A DNA stretch of 64,000 nt from Echinococcus granulosus (taxonomy: Eukaryota > Platyhelminthes > Cestoda > Cyclophyllidea > Taeniidae), in NCBI RefSeq assembly GCF_000524195.1, contig NW_020170421.1:320500-384499 (forward strand). Direction: 5' to 3'. A model generated the notes under the pieces. The model worked only from the letters and a program-made list of their open reading frames with translations. It did no database searches and had not been told where the DNA came from. Both the position numbers and the translations under genes were made by a program. Below are positions 53,514 to 64,000 of this stretch, one piece after another. How positions within the stretch are numbered: the first letter of the stretch is position 1; each line of letters opens with the position of its first letter.

Positions 53514-54047
53514 GATGGTACTTTCTCTTACCATGCACTGAATAACGGTCTCGTTCTGTAGGTGGCCCAGGGAGTAGGAACTGCCTTTGGGAAGACTCTC
53601 TAAATATCCACCCATGGAAATGGCGCTACTCACGAGTTCATAGTCATGAGATCTGTTACGATAGAAGTAGAGACCAGCAGCAAATTCATTAAGATTTTTT
53701 GCAAAGTCTCGAGGATCACGAAACTGGAGCTGTCGGATTCGTTTCATGCCCGGCGGAGAGAGAGGACGGAGATTGCAAAGGGTGAGGGAGGGGAAAGGTG
53801 AGGGTGTATCACGAAGCACCCTGGGGGGATGGATGACATCGTAGTCGAAGTACTGGCTCGCCAGGAGGATCATACAAGTGAAGAGGCCTATATAGAGACA
53901 GATGACAAAGGTCAACCAGAGGGAACGAATGCCTTTGTTGCGCGAGTTGACAATACGGGAGACACCACGAATGGTGGTAGTCTGACAGAAACGTAAAAAC
54001 TCCTGCTTGTAGGAGAGTGATTCATCCTTCTCCTGCCTTCCAGCCAT
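38972..54047 (-). CDS. DEG/ENaC-family amiloride-sensitive-type sodium channel subunit, 610 aa, five exons
   Basis: Minus-strand exons in transcript order: 54047-53532, 50961-50509, 47972-47727, 43127-42825, 39286-38972. The total is 1833 bp, one frame of 610 codons plus TGA, with every intron in phase 0. An in-frame TAA six codons before the ATG supports the start. The layout is a cytoplasmic N-terminus, TM1 at about 43-65, the post-TM1 FPSLTLCN motif at 85-92, and a large Cys-rich extracellular domain (NCHSF; PYGRC; CNCNAIEFPI; PTCTLPC; TSTWP). Then comes TM2 at about 522-545, starting TGGLLSIWIG, and a basic Ser/Lys-rich tail. Family members are trimeric Na+ channels gated by peptides, protons or force. 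FaNaC-like or ASIC-like lineage is inference. Position 27 is Arg where the family has the His of its HG gating motif, and the filter reads GLT. Confidence 0.93.
39518..39713 (+). mobile_element. Solo TRIM LTR in channel intron 4 (antisense to the gene)
   Basis: Carries AATACTTTGACTGTTTG, TTAACTCTTTGG, TGTACTTCCGCTGGG, CAGCAGTATATATTCCGCCC and a terminal GTGCTACA. No primer-binding site follows and the flanking 5-mers do not match. Confidence 0.78.
40398..41524 (+). mobile_element. TRIM element, both LTRs, in channel intron 4 (antisense to the gene)
   Basis: The left LTR is 40398-40584 (TGCAATACTTTGG to GTAACA). The primer-binding-like site is TTGGTGGCAGTGGAAAGC. The right LTR is 41328-41524 (TGCAGTATCTTG to GCTACA), preceded by a purine-rich AAAGGAGAGAAGG tract. 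The interior is about 740 bp with no long open frame. This is one of the cleanest copies for defining the family, though no target duplication remains. Confidence 0.9.
42825..43127 (-). CDS. Channel gene exon 4 (pre-TM2)
   Basis: 303 bp, 101 codons, after GATACCAG and before GTGAGA. The acceptor was chosen because it alone gives phase 0 and keeps the PTCTLPC motif in frame. It contains the Y..D.STSTWP segment typical of the family. Confidence 0.9.
43787..43822. repeat. 11-bp inverted repeat in channel intron 3
   Basis: GTCTGCTGTGG at 43787-43797 and CCACAGCAGAC at 43812-43822, with a 14-base spacer. No coding or element context is recognised. Confidence 0.55.
45944..46137 (+). mobile_element. 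Solo TRIM LTR in channel intron 3 (antisense to the gene)
   Basis: Reads ACAATACTTTGGTTATTTGC to GGGGTTACA with all central blocks. The bases ttat occur on both sides (45940-45943 and 46138-46141), a possible short target duplication. Confidence 0.8.
47727..47972 (-). CDS. Channel gene exon 3 (Cys-rich thumb region)
   Basis: 246 bp, 82 codons, after CATGTTGCAG and before GTGAGA. It starts with NENCNCNAIEFPI, the paired-Cys motif of the family, and continues with further Cys-containing helices. Confidence 0.92.
50509..50961 (-). CDS. Channel gene exon 2 (extracellular domain)
   Basis: 453 bp, 151 codons, after ACCAACGCAG and before GTGGGC. It holds conserved extracellular Cys residues (EPCEKVGRW..NCHSF, ECHDC) and the PYGRC segment. 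Confidence 0.92.
53137..53236. other. Assembly gap (100 N) in channel intron 1
   Basis: Exactly 100 N. It lies about 300 bp downstream of exon 1 inside the 2.6-kb intron, close to an AT microsatellite that may have broken the assembly. Confidence 0.98.
53480..53508. repeat. (AT)n microsatellite
   Basis: About fourteen AT units just inside the 5' end of channel intron 1. Confidence 0.9.
53532..54047 (-). CDS. Channel gene exon 1 (start, TM1)
   Basis: 516 bp, 172 codons, ending CAGTGCATG|GTAAGA. It encodes the N-terminal TTTIRGVSRI segment, TM1 and the start of the extracellular domain. An (AT)n run begins about 25 bp inside the following intron. Confidence 0.93.
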
Positions 54048-57000
54048 TCTGAAATGCTCATGTTATTAGCATCCTTCACCTGTAATACCGCAGAGCTAGC
54101 TAGTCGGACTACGGCGTGGAGGGCACTGCCACCTCCCACCAATCGTAACCCACCCTGCCCCTTTGATCAACCAATCCCATGTCTGAAAGCTAATAGGCTT
54201 GCAAAAAGTAGTTCTTTTGGTTAAAATCTCTCAAAATATAAGTGATTTAATCCTTTGAAGGAGATAAGATGACTTGCAAGATATATTCTGCCTTTACAGA
54301 ATCAGATAATGAAATATTTTATAAATTGTCACAATTCTGTAAGCTACACATTAGCGAAACTCCCAAAAATGGATAAATGAATCACTTCCCGCGCCTACAC
54401 ACTGATTAATCCAAAATGGGCGCTAACGAATTGTAAAGAAGGGACGATTGGCTTAGTGAAATTTTGACATAAATCGTTTTATGACTGATTGCCTTTAAAG
54501 GCAAAAGTTCTTTTAGACTCGCAAAGAGCGTTGTTTGCACTGCCATAGGAGAAGTTAATCAAATAAATGTAACGGCCACACTCAAAGGTGCGGTGGAATT
54601 AAATTTAGTTCTAAGTGGATTTTCATGATTGCGATATTGTATGAGTGATTCGAATTGCTTCCTTTCAAGTCTTTCGTCTCCCTCGAGTGGGCTGCGTCCC
54701 ATCTGACAGCTTTCACAATTTCAGGATGCGTGAGTCCCTCTCAGAAAAGGTGGCATTGTGACTGCTTGAAAACTTCATTTTGATTGGATAGAGAGTACTT
54801 TATTACTTTAGTATTTTTGCCATTAGTTATCTATTAGTTTCTGGGAGGTGAGCGCCCCACATTGTATTGTAGACAGTTTAGAATAGCTACATTTACTGCC
54901 TGAGGATGATTACATTCCTCTCATTTTTTGAGTAGCAATTGTAATGACTGTGACAGTCAACCTTCCCACAAGATCCCCTGGCTGTAAATGTGTTGAAGAG
55001 GTTTCGTCCAGAGCATCCTTGGGACGACTAGGCGAACAGATCTTAATCATCTCTGGAGTTGAAAATAATTTCAACTTCTGTTAATTAAAAATTTAAAAAA
55101 ATGATTGCAGCGAATCAGATAGTTGATCAAGTGGCACTATAAACTGAAGTTTACTTCCCGAGCTTCCAACCAGAGTAGTCTACAAGGAACACTTCTGTAC
55201 AGAAGTCTTTTGCCGGCAGTACGAGTGAGCGAGTAAGGAGTACGGTGGGTCTGTATGCAATAACCGACGGACTAGTGAAGGGCGTTGGAAAAACGAAAAG
55301 GTCTGGGTACCGCTTATCTATAATAGATGGTTGACTTTGACCTCACTGTGAGTAGTGGTAGGCTTAAAGTACATATGTAACGTGAAATCGACCATACGGG
55401 AGGGAGTGGGCTGGGATGCGAGGTTCTAGAATGTTCGAGGAGTAGAGTCATAGAAAGGAAAGCGCAAACATTTCCGATGCTTGAAAGCATCCTCGGCAAG
55501 CCGACTTTGGCTTCAGGACTAATCAATTACGTTTTTTCCAAACAAAAAGGATTACAGCTTGGCATTTTTGGGGATTTAATGGGAGTATGGAAACACTCAG
55601 ACCTCCCTATTTGATACTGGGGTAAGAAATATGAGGAAGATTCAGTCACAGCCCTTTAGAACTGCATTGTGCGCGTTCAAACAATGGCACTGGAGCAAGA
55701 ACCTCATGAACACCACAGAATTAGGGGTTAGTTACATGGCAGAAAGCTTAATTAACCTTTCACTGAAAGATATTTTTTGTGACACAGATAAAGAATTACA
55801 TCTTCTGATTAGAAAGTTGGCCTAACTGCCTATAAGACTATAACCTTTTATTTTGTATGGCTACGAAGTTTATGCATTCTCTGGACCAAAATCTTTCCAC
55901 TGACTGAGCAATACCAAGTCTCTCCACACTCATCAAGCCATCGTAATGTAAACCAGGCAGCTTTATCTCAATGCCGCTGGACAAACTTTATACCTGCTAT
56001 GGTAAAAATTTTATCACCGTGTTGATTCAGAAACTGGGCCAACATTCCTAAAATTCCTAATAATAGGCAGCAAGTGTCTGTGAGGTTATTTACCATCTTT
56101 AAGTTATCACATTTCCTAAATAAAGTGTTTTTACGGATCTGTAAATATTTGTAATTAAGTGTGGTATTACTGCGGTCAAATTCTAAGCATGCAAAAGAAA
56201 TATTTTGGCCCCAAACAATTTGGAAGATGTTAGATCGTTATCAAGTAGGGATAGGGTAACGTGAGGCTTTTTGCTCTGCCTAAAAGTTCATTTTTTTCGA
56301 GAACTCGTAGCTAAATCTCTCCATAAAATATCCCGAATTGTTAACAGTTAATCCAAATTGTCAAGCTTTATGGCATTAAATCAGCTCTTGGAAGCCGGAT
56401 TGGACTGAGGCCAGGCGTAGAAGGATATGCGTATTTCGAAGCAAGAGCTTGTGAATCCCTAGTCCAGGCTAAACTCCAGTTAGACGGTTCATTTGGAATA
56501 TTTTAGTTCAAGTAAAATTCATCCAAAACTGTCTCATTAAAGAATTTACTGCTTTAAGCACCACAAATTACTAATTCTCGTAACTCAACTGCGAATCCAG
56601 GAGCGGGAAACTTTTATACATGAATAAATGGCGGTCATCGAAATGGGCTGGTACAATTTACTTCATGCGCCTTTATTTACTATATAAATATTTTCTATTT
56701 CGAAGCAAACTCGCTGAAAGTTCATCGTCCCTGCACCAAATGTCTACAATTATCCCTGAATAAAGTATTTCATGAAACCCTTTCTTGATGGCCTCACATC
56801 ATTTGAAACTTCATAAAATAATGCAGTTTGGTGGAGGTAATCTCAGCAATAACGGCCACTGGATGATTAATGTTCCATATTAGGTAATTCATTACCGACT
56901 TAATTTGCTGCAACATTTCCAGATCTGCTCGTCGGTTTTTTGTACAAAATTTATGGTAACTCTTTGGTGGCTAATCCACTTGGGCGAATCCAAAATACGC

Positions 57001-57131
57001 GTGGAATTGCATTGAATAGAGAGAATTTGGCAAGAAAAACTAAAATATGAAGTGCAGTAGATACAGCAAATACATTCATTCCATTCAACCACTAAAACCG
57101 TTTACTGGCAATTTATGGTGTTTGATTTGTC
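54048..57131. other. Upstream region of the channel gene, no gene seen
   Basis: 3.1 kb upstream of the channel start codon. The promoter and any 5' UTR exon must lie here, but I cannot point to a motif. Minus-strand frames near 54142 overlap exon 1 in another frame and are shadows. Confidence 0.5.
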
Positions 57132-58126
57132 CGTACCGCTCTGAGACTTCCCTGAAGACAAAAGAAGGTAAAGTACTCGGATAGAATATGCATTTTCGAC
57201 GTATAGAAGGACTGAGGAGCTGCTGGCACGCCCTGGAGACCAGGTCATCTGGAAAAGGTACAGTGGAAGATCTCCCAAGTAGCAGTTACCAAAATCGAGA
57301 GTTGAAAAATCAAAGTATTCTACGGTCTCTCCCCTCCCCCTCTTTTTAGCGTCATCCTCGGTGGTACCGTTGGCCAACCTCTCGCGTCGGACGTCACAGC
57401 TTAATCGACGCTGTAAGAAAAGCACTCACGAGCCATCCTCACTACTCTTAGAATTTACATGAAGATACAAAATTTGACCTCAACTTCACTTATTCCTCTT
57501 GGCAATTACACTGGGTATACTGGGTATGTGCTGCCCTGGGAACACCGACCTAAAGCAGAGTGACATAACAAAGGGGGAAATTTAACACACTTCGGTTGGG
57601 AAAGGGTTTCGCATCTATTCCTCTTTGCCACTTTTGTTTCCAGTTTAATGCTATCCAGCTATCTCCATCTAGGTAATGTCCAGCTAGTAGAGAGGTGAGG
57701 GTAATATCGCTTGTTCCCAAAACTAATGCCTTTATGCAAGTGTCATTGATGGCTCCGTAACGAACTTCTACAGATGGTTCACGAGATTGAGAGAGTTCCT
57801 AGTGGTAGACCTCATTTTTAACCCCGGAAAAAAATTTCCCAACCGCAGCATGTGCCCTTCTTCCGTCACGCTAAGGTTTATCATCTAGCAGCAGGAATTA
57901 GGGTAGTTGTCTGTTACGGTAGGGTTCGTTTTCCGCTGTTACCAAAGTAGTGCCTGAGACTGCCATGGAGACGAAAGAAGACTTAATGCTCGAGCAAAAT
58001 GTGCATTATCGACATGCGGAAGGGTCATGCTTGTCGACGATGCCGCGTGGAGGACGTACAATGGCAGAGACCATAGTTGGCACCTAACCAAAATCCAAAA
58101 TTTAGATAAACAATTAAAATATTGTA
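57132..58126 (-). mobile_element. TRIM element, both LTRs, minus orientation
   Basis: On the minus strand, the 5' LTR is 58126-57946 and TTGGTAACAGCGGAAAACG follows as the primer-binding-like site. The 3' LTR is 57322-57132, preceded by a strong polypurine tract (AAAAAGAGGGGGAGGGGAGA). The interior is about 620 bp without a long open frame. No clear target duplication. The tract is the best example of a second-strand primer in the window. Confidence 0.83.
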
Positions 58127-58987
58127 TTTTGTTCTCTTTCGTAAAATTCCCTTCTGATATCAGTTTGTACAGGCCTGGAGGGTGTTACCTGTTACCAGTT
58201 CAAGTAGAAAACGGGGGTGACACCTCAATTTGACGGGGTAACAGATCGGTCAGGCTAGCATATAAGTGGTCATTAAATGCAGCAGTCATGAAGCAAAGGG
58301 TATTACTGAAGTATCACCCTCTCTATTCTAACATTAAATAGGGATGTTTGCATTCTACAAAGACAACCTACAAAAATAAATGAGGGAACAATTTGGGTGC
58401 CTTTGCAAGAAGGTTTCTCTCCCAATAACGATAGGTCGTGTATCCGCCGGTGGACCATTGAGAGACATGAAGTGAAATGAACACCCAGACACCACGATGG
58501 CTAGGAAAACTGTGGCACTGTTACAATAGCTTGTTCAAAGTTATGACGCCTTAACTTGGTGAATTACTTCTCTTCTACAGATATGTCTACGATTTGGCAC
58601 AGATCCATTCCCATTCTTTCCGTTCTTACTCATTTGCACAATTTACCCTTCTTTAGGGTGTTATGTTCTTTTAAAAGAAAAATATGATATACAACATTTA
58701 ATTGCCTGAAAACTTGGATTTGATTAAATATAACGCTAAAATACAATAAAATCGGGGGAAGTTGGATTTGTTGTTTTTGTAGGTAAGTATTACAAATCAT
58801 TCGCCACTTCCTGTCAGTGCATTCATAGTACAAATTAATTTGTTAAAATCCTCTCCTGACCGGAATTGAAGTACTATGGGAAAAGATTTCTTACTACACC
58901 ACACTTCGAAAAATTTAGGGCCTCATTTGTTCACTCATCAATTTTAATCAAACATGCAGAACCTCTAACAAAACGATTTGTAGGTAG

Positions 58988-59100
58988 ACGAATACGGGAT
59001 AGATACGGGACGGGTACAGAATGGATCCATGATGGGTTCGGGGTGGATATAGGATAGGTAGAGGATAGATACGAGATGGGTGTAAAGTGGATACAGAAAG
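58988..59100 (+). repeat. Degenerate minisatellite, unit about 11-13 bp
   Basis: Repeats of GATACGGGATGGGTA-like units (GGATAGATACGGGACGGGTA, then GATGGGTTCGGGGTGGATA, GATACGAGATGGGTG). The units are imperfect. Confidence 0.7.
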
Positions 59101-60604
59101 GATTCTATTTTCGTAAAGTTACAAATACTCCGCTGCAGGATTCACTACTTATTCCATCCTGCCGTGAATAAGTAGGTAGTCCTCTAGGCACTTGAGACCA
59201 ATCAGTTGTTGGGTTCCGCACAAAAGCGTCCTTTTAGCAGTTGAGAAAGGTGCTTACTTAATGGCTTTTGGCGAAACTTTACACTTTCTGAGCTCTACCA
59301 CAGACTTTAAAAGGTTTTAAAAGTGCACGTAATTTAGAGGATTTCAGCACTTTCTTACCAGCTACCAGTCATTGGTCTCCCTCTCCATTAACAGCGCTTC
59401 TCCGCCTTTAAAACTATAAGTAAAGCCACTTCATTCAAATTTATATATTTTTGATACGCCTATTGAGATAGTTAACGATTAAATGTCACAACTCCTGCAG
59501 TTTATTTATAAAATTTTTGTTCCAAATTTTTAGCAATCTACCATAAATAATTTCCTCAAGTTAGAAACTGCGACTTAGATATGGAATATAAAACCCCTTT
59601 TCTACATTTTCGTCTAGTATGCACAGAAGCACTTCCCTTGAAGTTTTAATACAGGAATAAGACAGCTAGGGGAGTAGCGCAGGAATATCCAAACCTGCTT
59701 CTTTATAAGGAGATCTTATCTTTATTTGTCTTAGAGAATCATATCCTTCATATTTGGGTATATTTAGCTGTGCAACCTCTTCTACTGTCACCACTTGCAC
59801 CACGATGTTGGTAGTACTGAAAACCGTCCAAATTTATAGTCATCCATACCTTTTACACAGTGACAACAAATTGTTCTCCTGCACGAGTCTTCAGGGATAA
59901 CTGGTGACAGCAGTAGACAAACCCGGCCGGAACAAATGGAAAGCAATCTCACATATCACAGAGGGGAGAAAATGCTTTCAATGACCAAACCCGCGGAGGC
60001 TTGCATTTCACTTCGATTTCTGAGAGTCACTTAATCTCACGTTTTACACTTGAGCAATTAACAGCTGAAGTGCCACTAAGCTTAATTGGCTTAAATGGGC
60101 CAGCCATGGATTAGCCACAATATTTGCTTGGATAGGTCATTCGCATAAAGACATGATGCCATCTTCAGTCGATGAAGAGACATATAGTCTTTTTCGCCGT
60201 GATGTGACGTTAGATGAAATATTTTATAAATAAAATGCACTGCTTTTAGTGTATTGCCTAGCCTTGATTAACACAAAGCCCGCAAGTCTCCGTAATGCAG
60301 TTCGCAAAGTTAGAGAAACCTTGGATCTATCAAAGTAGAAGGGACTAGTTGGTGATATTGTGGTTGACTACCCATGTAGCCCGAAAGGGCAAGGTTTGAT
60401 CATTATATCTATCGCCACAGTGATGGCGATGGCTGAAGTTGATGTAAAGACCTTGAGGAGTGCCAAAGACGATAATGGGAAGGGATCGGGTTTTGGAGCA
60501 TAACGATCTGCGTTTAAATGTGTGCTTGTCTGCTCGGACTCTGTGGTCTGCCCAGATTTGACCCCCATTTGCGTAGCATAGACAACCACCTACATCACGA
60601 TAGT

Positions 60605-61233
60605 TGAATACGTTGGTTGTTTGTTTAACACTTCCTTTTGGTTGCGCAGACAATGAAAAGCATGGCTATTGTACTTTTATGGGGACGCATGGTTACCGGG
60701 CCATACTAGTTGCTTCCAGCACATCTTCACTTCGGCAATACACATCCAGTCCAATTATTGTACCTTCTTTCGTCAATAAGGAAGTCTCGGGGTATTGCAT
60801 TGGTCGCAGAGGATAGTGAACCCCATCCTCTAAGACATCCATCTTGATTTTCATAACTGAATATCAAATCTTACCGTAACAGAAGAAGCGCATATGCTGT
60901 GGAGGGCAGAATTTGTGATGACCCCTAACAAGAAAGTCAAAATTGAAATTTCCTTCGTGAATTACCCCAGCCCTATTATCTGCATAAATGGTATTAACAA
61001 CTGAAGCAGCAATGGTCTTGAACCATCTGGAAAAATCCGTCTCTGAGCCATCTACCGTAGCTGTACGAAGATGTCAACGAAGTGAATGTGCAATCGTGTA
61101 TCGCACATTCACTTCGTTGACATAGCTTCCGGGCCATGTCAGTAGTCCCTCAGCCCTTCTGTACGTCGGCAATAAATTTTCTGTCCTAGTATTATGCCTT
61201 CTTACGGCTCCAGGAATGACGGGTTTTGCTACA
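60605..61233 (+). mobile_element. Internally deleted TRIM with fold-back junction and 5-bp target duplication
   Basis: The 5' LTR is 60605-60799, followed by TTGGTCGCAGAGGATAG and family interior to about 61091. The interior then runs into its own inverted copy (61103-61123) and directly into the second half of a 3' LTR ending CTACA at 61233. The flanking 5-mers are identical, atagt at 60600-60604 and 61234-61238, so the insertion boundaries are intact. About a third of the interior and the first half of the 3' LTR are missing. Confidence 0.88.
61071..61123. repeat. Perfect 21-bp inverted repeat, 11-nt loop
   Basis: Arms 61071-61091 and 61103-61123 are exact reverse complements. The left arm is normal TRIM interior, found in the other copies just before the GCGATACC block. 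The right arm is new. Confidence 0.95.
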
Positions 61234-64000
61234 ATAGTAACAACATGTTTTTCAATGCTCCCCTTACTTACTACGTATTTAGGGGTGGCTTGGGAAGCTG
61301 CATGATGATCATGGAGATTGGGTAGGACTCTACTTTAAGGACGATATGCATTTGAGGCCTTTAACCCGGCACATTTTAAAGACGCCTCAGGCTTCCTGCT
61401 GTAATCTTAAAAAAATTATTTCAGCAGAGTTGGGACCTAGAATACATTGCCATTTTAATTTTATATTTTCTTTAAATTACCCATTTATGACAAACTCACC
61501 TTAATGAAACAAATTTGCTAATCTTTGCATATCTTCTGTTTATTTTTTGCCGAAAAATGTTTGCTCAGGGTCTACGACTGGTCTCCCTATCACTTTTCAT
61601 CTTTACGACTGCTCATTATTCAATAACATGTAATCTCAATTAACTGGCCAAACATAGTTGATAGAAATCTTTCACCTGAGTGTAGCATTCTGCAATCCCG
61701 GGTCTGCTTGATTTTGTCCCACCAGTAGGCGGTCGTCTTTCTTCTCTAAATGCAATTATTCCGCCATTTTGGAAAGAAGCAGTCGAGCATTGCAACAACG
61801 GTTGTACACCTCGTTAAGTACTTTGAACTGCTCGCCTTTTGCCATATATTTATACATTCCACTTGTTATGCAATTGCTTTATGGCCTTTAGGGTATACTT
61901 TATTTATCCATTGGTGCCATGTTTTCACCATCGTAGTAGCTATATGAGGAGGTGTAAGTTGTTCCCCAAAGACTGCTTACTATCCGGTTAATGTCAGTTT
62001 GTCCGAGGGAGTAATGGCAATGTAGTGCTGTTTATGCAATTCAATCTTACAAAATCTATTCCTTTCCTTGGATAACTACTGGAAGCATGCCTTCCTCGAA
62101 TCAGACAGGAGGGCTGCAAAAACTTGGTTTTTTTCAATGGTCCCTCACCCATTGCCCTCTTCCCCAATTCCTTGATCACATCAAGTGACCAAAAGGTTGG
62201 CAAGTTCAGAGTAGCTTACTGCAATTCTTGGTCTTTACCAGTAGGTACTGGTAAAGTGAATGCAGTTGCTTGCATGCTTACATTGTCCTGCTATTTTGAT
62301 CCACCGCTTTATCAAACATCCCCGATTCTAGTCCATTAGCCTTACGAAACCGAATTCGGATCAGTTTTGGGACTGTAGAAGCTTCTTGTAACACCGTCTA
62401 TAAAAGGCTTGGTGCACTTGATTCTGATGGTGATGTGTTACGAGCAGGAAGATGTAGTATTCTTCATGTTGAAGTATGGTGTGTCACTGCCCATTGAGAG
62501 CAGATCTCAGTCTTTGTTGTAAGTGATGAACAAAGAGTATGCACCTTCATTAACTGAGAAGAGCACGCATACTGCTGAGTGGATGGGTGCCTTAGGCCAT
62601 GCATCGATACATAACATAAGCCCATTCTTCGCTTCTTCTATATCAAAATGGGGAAAAAATTTTTCATTTTCTAAAGTTAAGCTAACAAACACATTGTATC
62701 GCACGTCTAAGGCAGTTCATCACACACTGGAGACGATCCTCTGGTGGACTATGAAGGAAATTTTTTGCAGTGAATCATTCACTTGCTGAAGGTTAAGCAG
62801 TTCAACTTGACGCCTATTTACTCGATGCAAGTCAAACGTGAGAAGAATGGAACCTTCTTGCGAGAAAAACAACTGAATCAATCAGTGGAAGGAGAGTTCA
62901 ATCTTAATAATGCTGCACAAGATCTCATTAGGCAATCCTTACCAGTGATACAGTCTGCACTCTCAGAAGTGAAATGGCAGGTGCTGGGCGTCCTCCGTAG
63001 TCTTCTGACATTTAACCTTTTTCACCTCTAATTATTACTTAACAAGTGCGAAAGTTATGAAATAAAAGTAGCCAGAGCCAAGATTTTGCGCTTCTAAAGA
63101 AAAGATTTTTTGCCTAGGCGAGATTAACAAGCTTATATCTGGTTGAAAAAGGCTGATAGCTTGTAATGATATTATTCTAACCGGCATGTTTATTATATGG
63201 AGGAGCTTGCTCAATTAATTTTTTTAATTGTTGTTGTAAAAAAGGGGGCAAAGTCATTTTAGTTCTCCTCCCCCATACGTCATTCCAAATGACAACTCCC
63301 TTGCTCCCTTGCTACTTTATTTTTTGGCGTTCCTTCTGTTACAGTCACATTCAATGTGTATTTTATCGGTATGGAGTTATTGACTCCCATAAAAAGAGTG
63401 AGCCTAAAGGGACACCTCTAAGAGGCTTTGCGGTACACCAGCTCGCCTATTTAGGTTCCTTCTGTGAAGGCAAATTAGAAATTGCGCCGAGGCTAGTCAT
63501 CCTTGGAAGCCCAAGGAAGCAGCATCTTGGATACTCCCTCCGCCTTTCCTGAATTTGCAATAAAGTTTCTAGTCCCTACCTGGCTGAGGGTACTTTAACA
63601 GGCGGATTCTCCATTGGGAAATTGTTGTAAATGTGCAGAGAAGCCGTGTTATTACCTTTGATCTGCAGCACATCATTTATCTCTTTATTGCCATCCTTTG
63701 ATGGGCCATCCCATGCGTGTCAGTATTTGGAACATCACCTTCAGTTTGAGAGGTTCACAAAGCATTTAGGGGATAAAGGGGCTAAAGAAGTAGTCTTGCC
63801 CTCTGCACTACAATGGTATTCGACTTTGCTAGACTACTGGGACTTAAAAATTTTCTCTTTGCAATGGCTGGAAACAATATGAGGCTAATGAATACGCTCC
63901 ATTAATGTCTTGTTATTTTACACACCGGCTACGAAAATATTCCTTGGCAGAGAGTAAAAAGAAACTGATTTATCATGGCTGAAGGAAAAATGGTAAATAC
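61234..64000. other. Unassigned DNA at the right end
   Basis: 2.8 kb. Plus-strand frames at 62523-62789 and 62783-63031 look slightly protein-like (the second has a helical LIRQSLPVIQSALSEV stretch) but match no family securely and show no clear splice context. Confidence 0.45.

Noticed and set aside
59895..59940. TCTTCAGGGATAACTGGTGACAG-like LTR end plus primer site
   Set aside because: Only about 40 bases resemble the TRIM, with no other LTR block nearby. Too weak to call.
62523..63031. Plus-strand frames with a helical stretch vaguely like insect takeout/JHBP proteins
   Set aside because: The resemblance is to general helix pattern only. No Cys or strand landmarks of that family, and no splice signals that join the pieces.

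Overview
This is a eukaryotic genomic window with small exons, long introns, roughly 42% GC and three 100-N assembly gaps. It most resembles a flatworm, probably a cestode. The evidence is a DEG/ENaC-type channel of lophotrochozoan/FaNaC-like character and a dense family of miniature LTR elements (TRIMs) resembling those described from taeniid tapeworms. The species cannot be fixed from the sequence alone.

Genes, left to right. (1) The 3' end of a plus-strand gene encoding a Ser/Pro-rich, low-complexity protein: exons 1052-1278 and 4984-5707, joined in phase. (2) A complete minus-strand CRAL-TRIO (SEC14-like) lipid-binding protein of 335 aa, seven exons between 19221 and 16875. All splice sites and phases agree. 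(3) Two exons (20656-20692 and 19914-20014, minus) that look like the 3' end of an unrecognised gene. (4) A complete minus-strand DEG/ENaC-family channel subunit of 610 aa, five exons from 54047 to 38972 with long introns, all phase 0. (5) A broken Ty3/gypsy-type integrase relic on the minus strand near 37540-37820.

Mobile elements. At least thirteen copies or fragments of one TRIM family are present. LTRs are about 175-205 bp, begin TGCAATAC-like and end in CA. They are followed by a conserved primer-binding-like TGGTGGCAG site and a non-coding interior of roughly 600-750 bp. Five copies keep both LTRs, one is an internally deleted copy with a partial 3' LTR, and the rest are solo LTRs or fragments. 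Two copies have perfect 5-bp target-site duplications.

The most unusual structure is a permuted segmental duplication. About 2.5 kb beginning inside the last exon of gene 1 (5577 to about 8516, ending in a solo LTR plus about 280 bp of flank) recurs at 23169-26104. There the order is LTR, flank, gene 3' end, LTR. This is what a circular DNA intermediate would give if it reinserted by recombination between its LTR and the LTR of a resident TRIM. A second oddity is a TRIM (60605-61233) with intact target duplications whose interior collapses into a perfect 21-bp fold-back hairpin. The rest (8.5-16.5 kb, most of 54-64 kb and the introns) shows no coding I can support.
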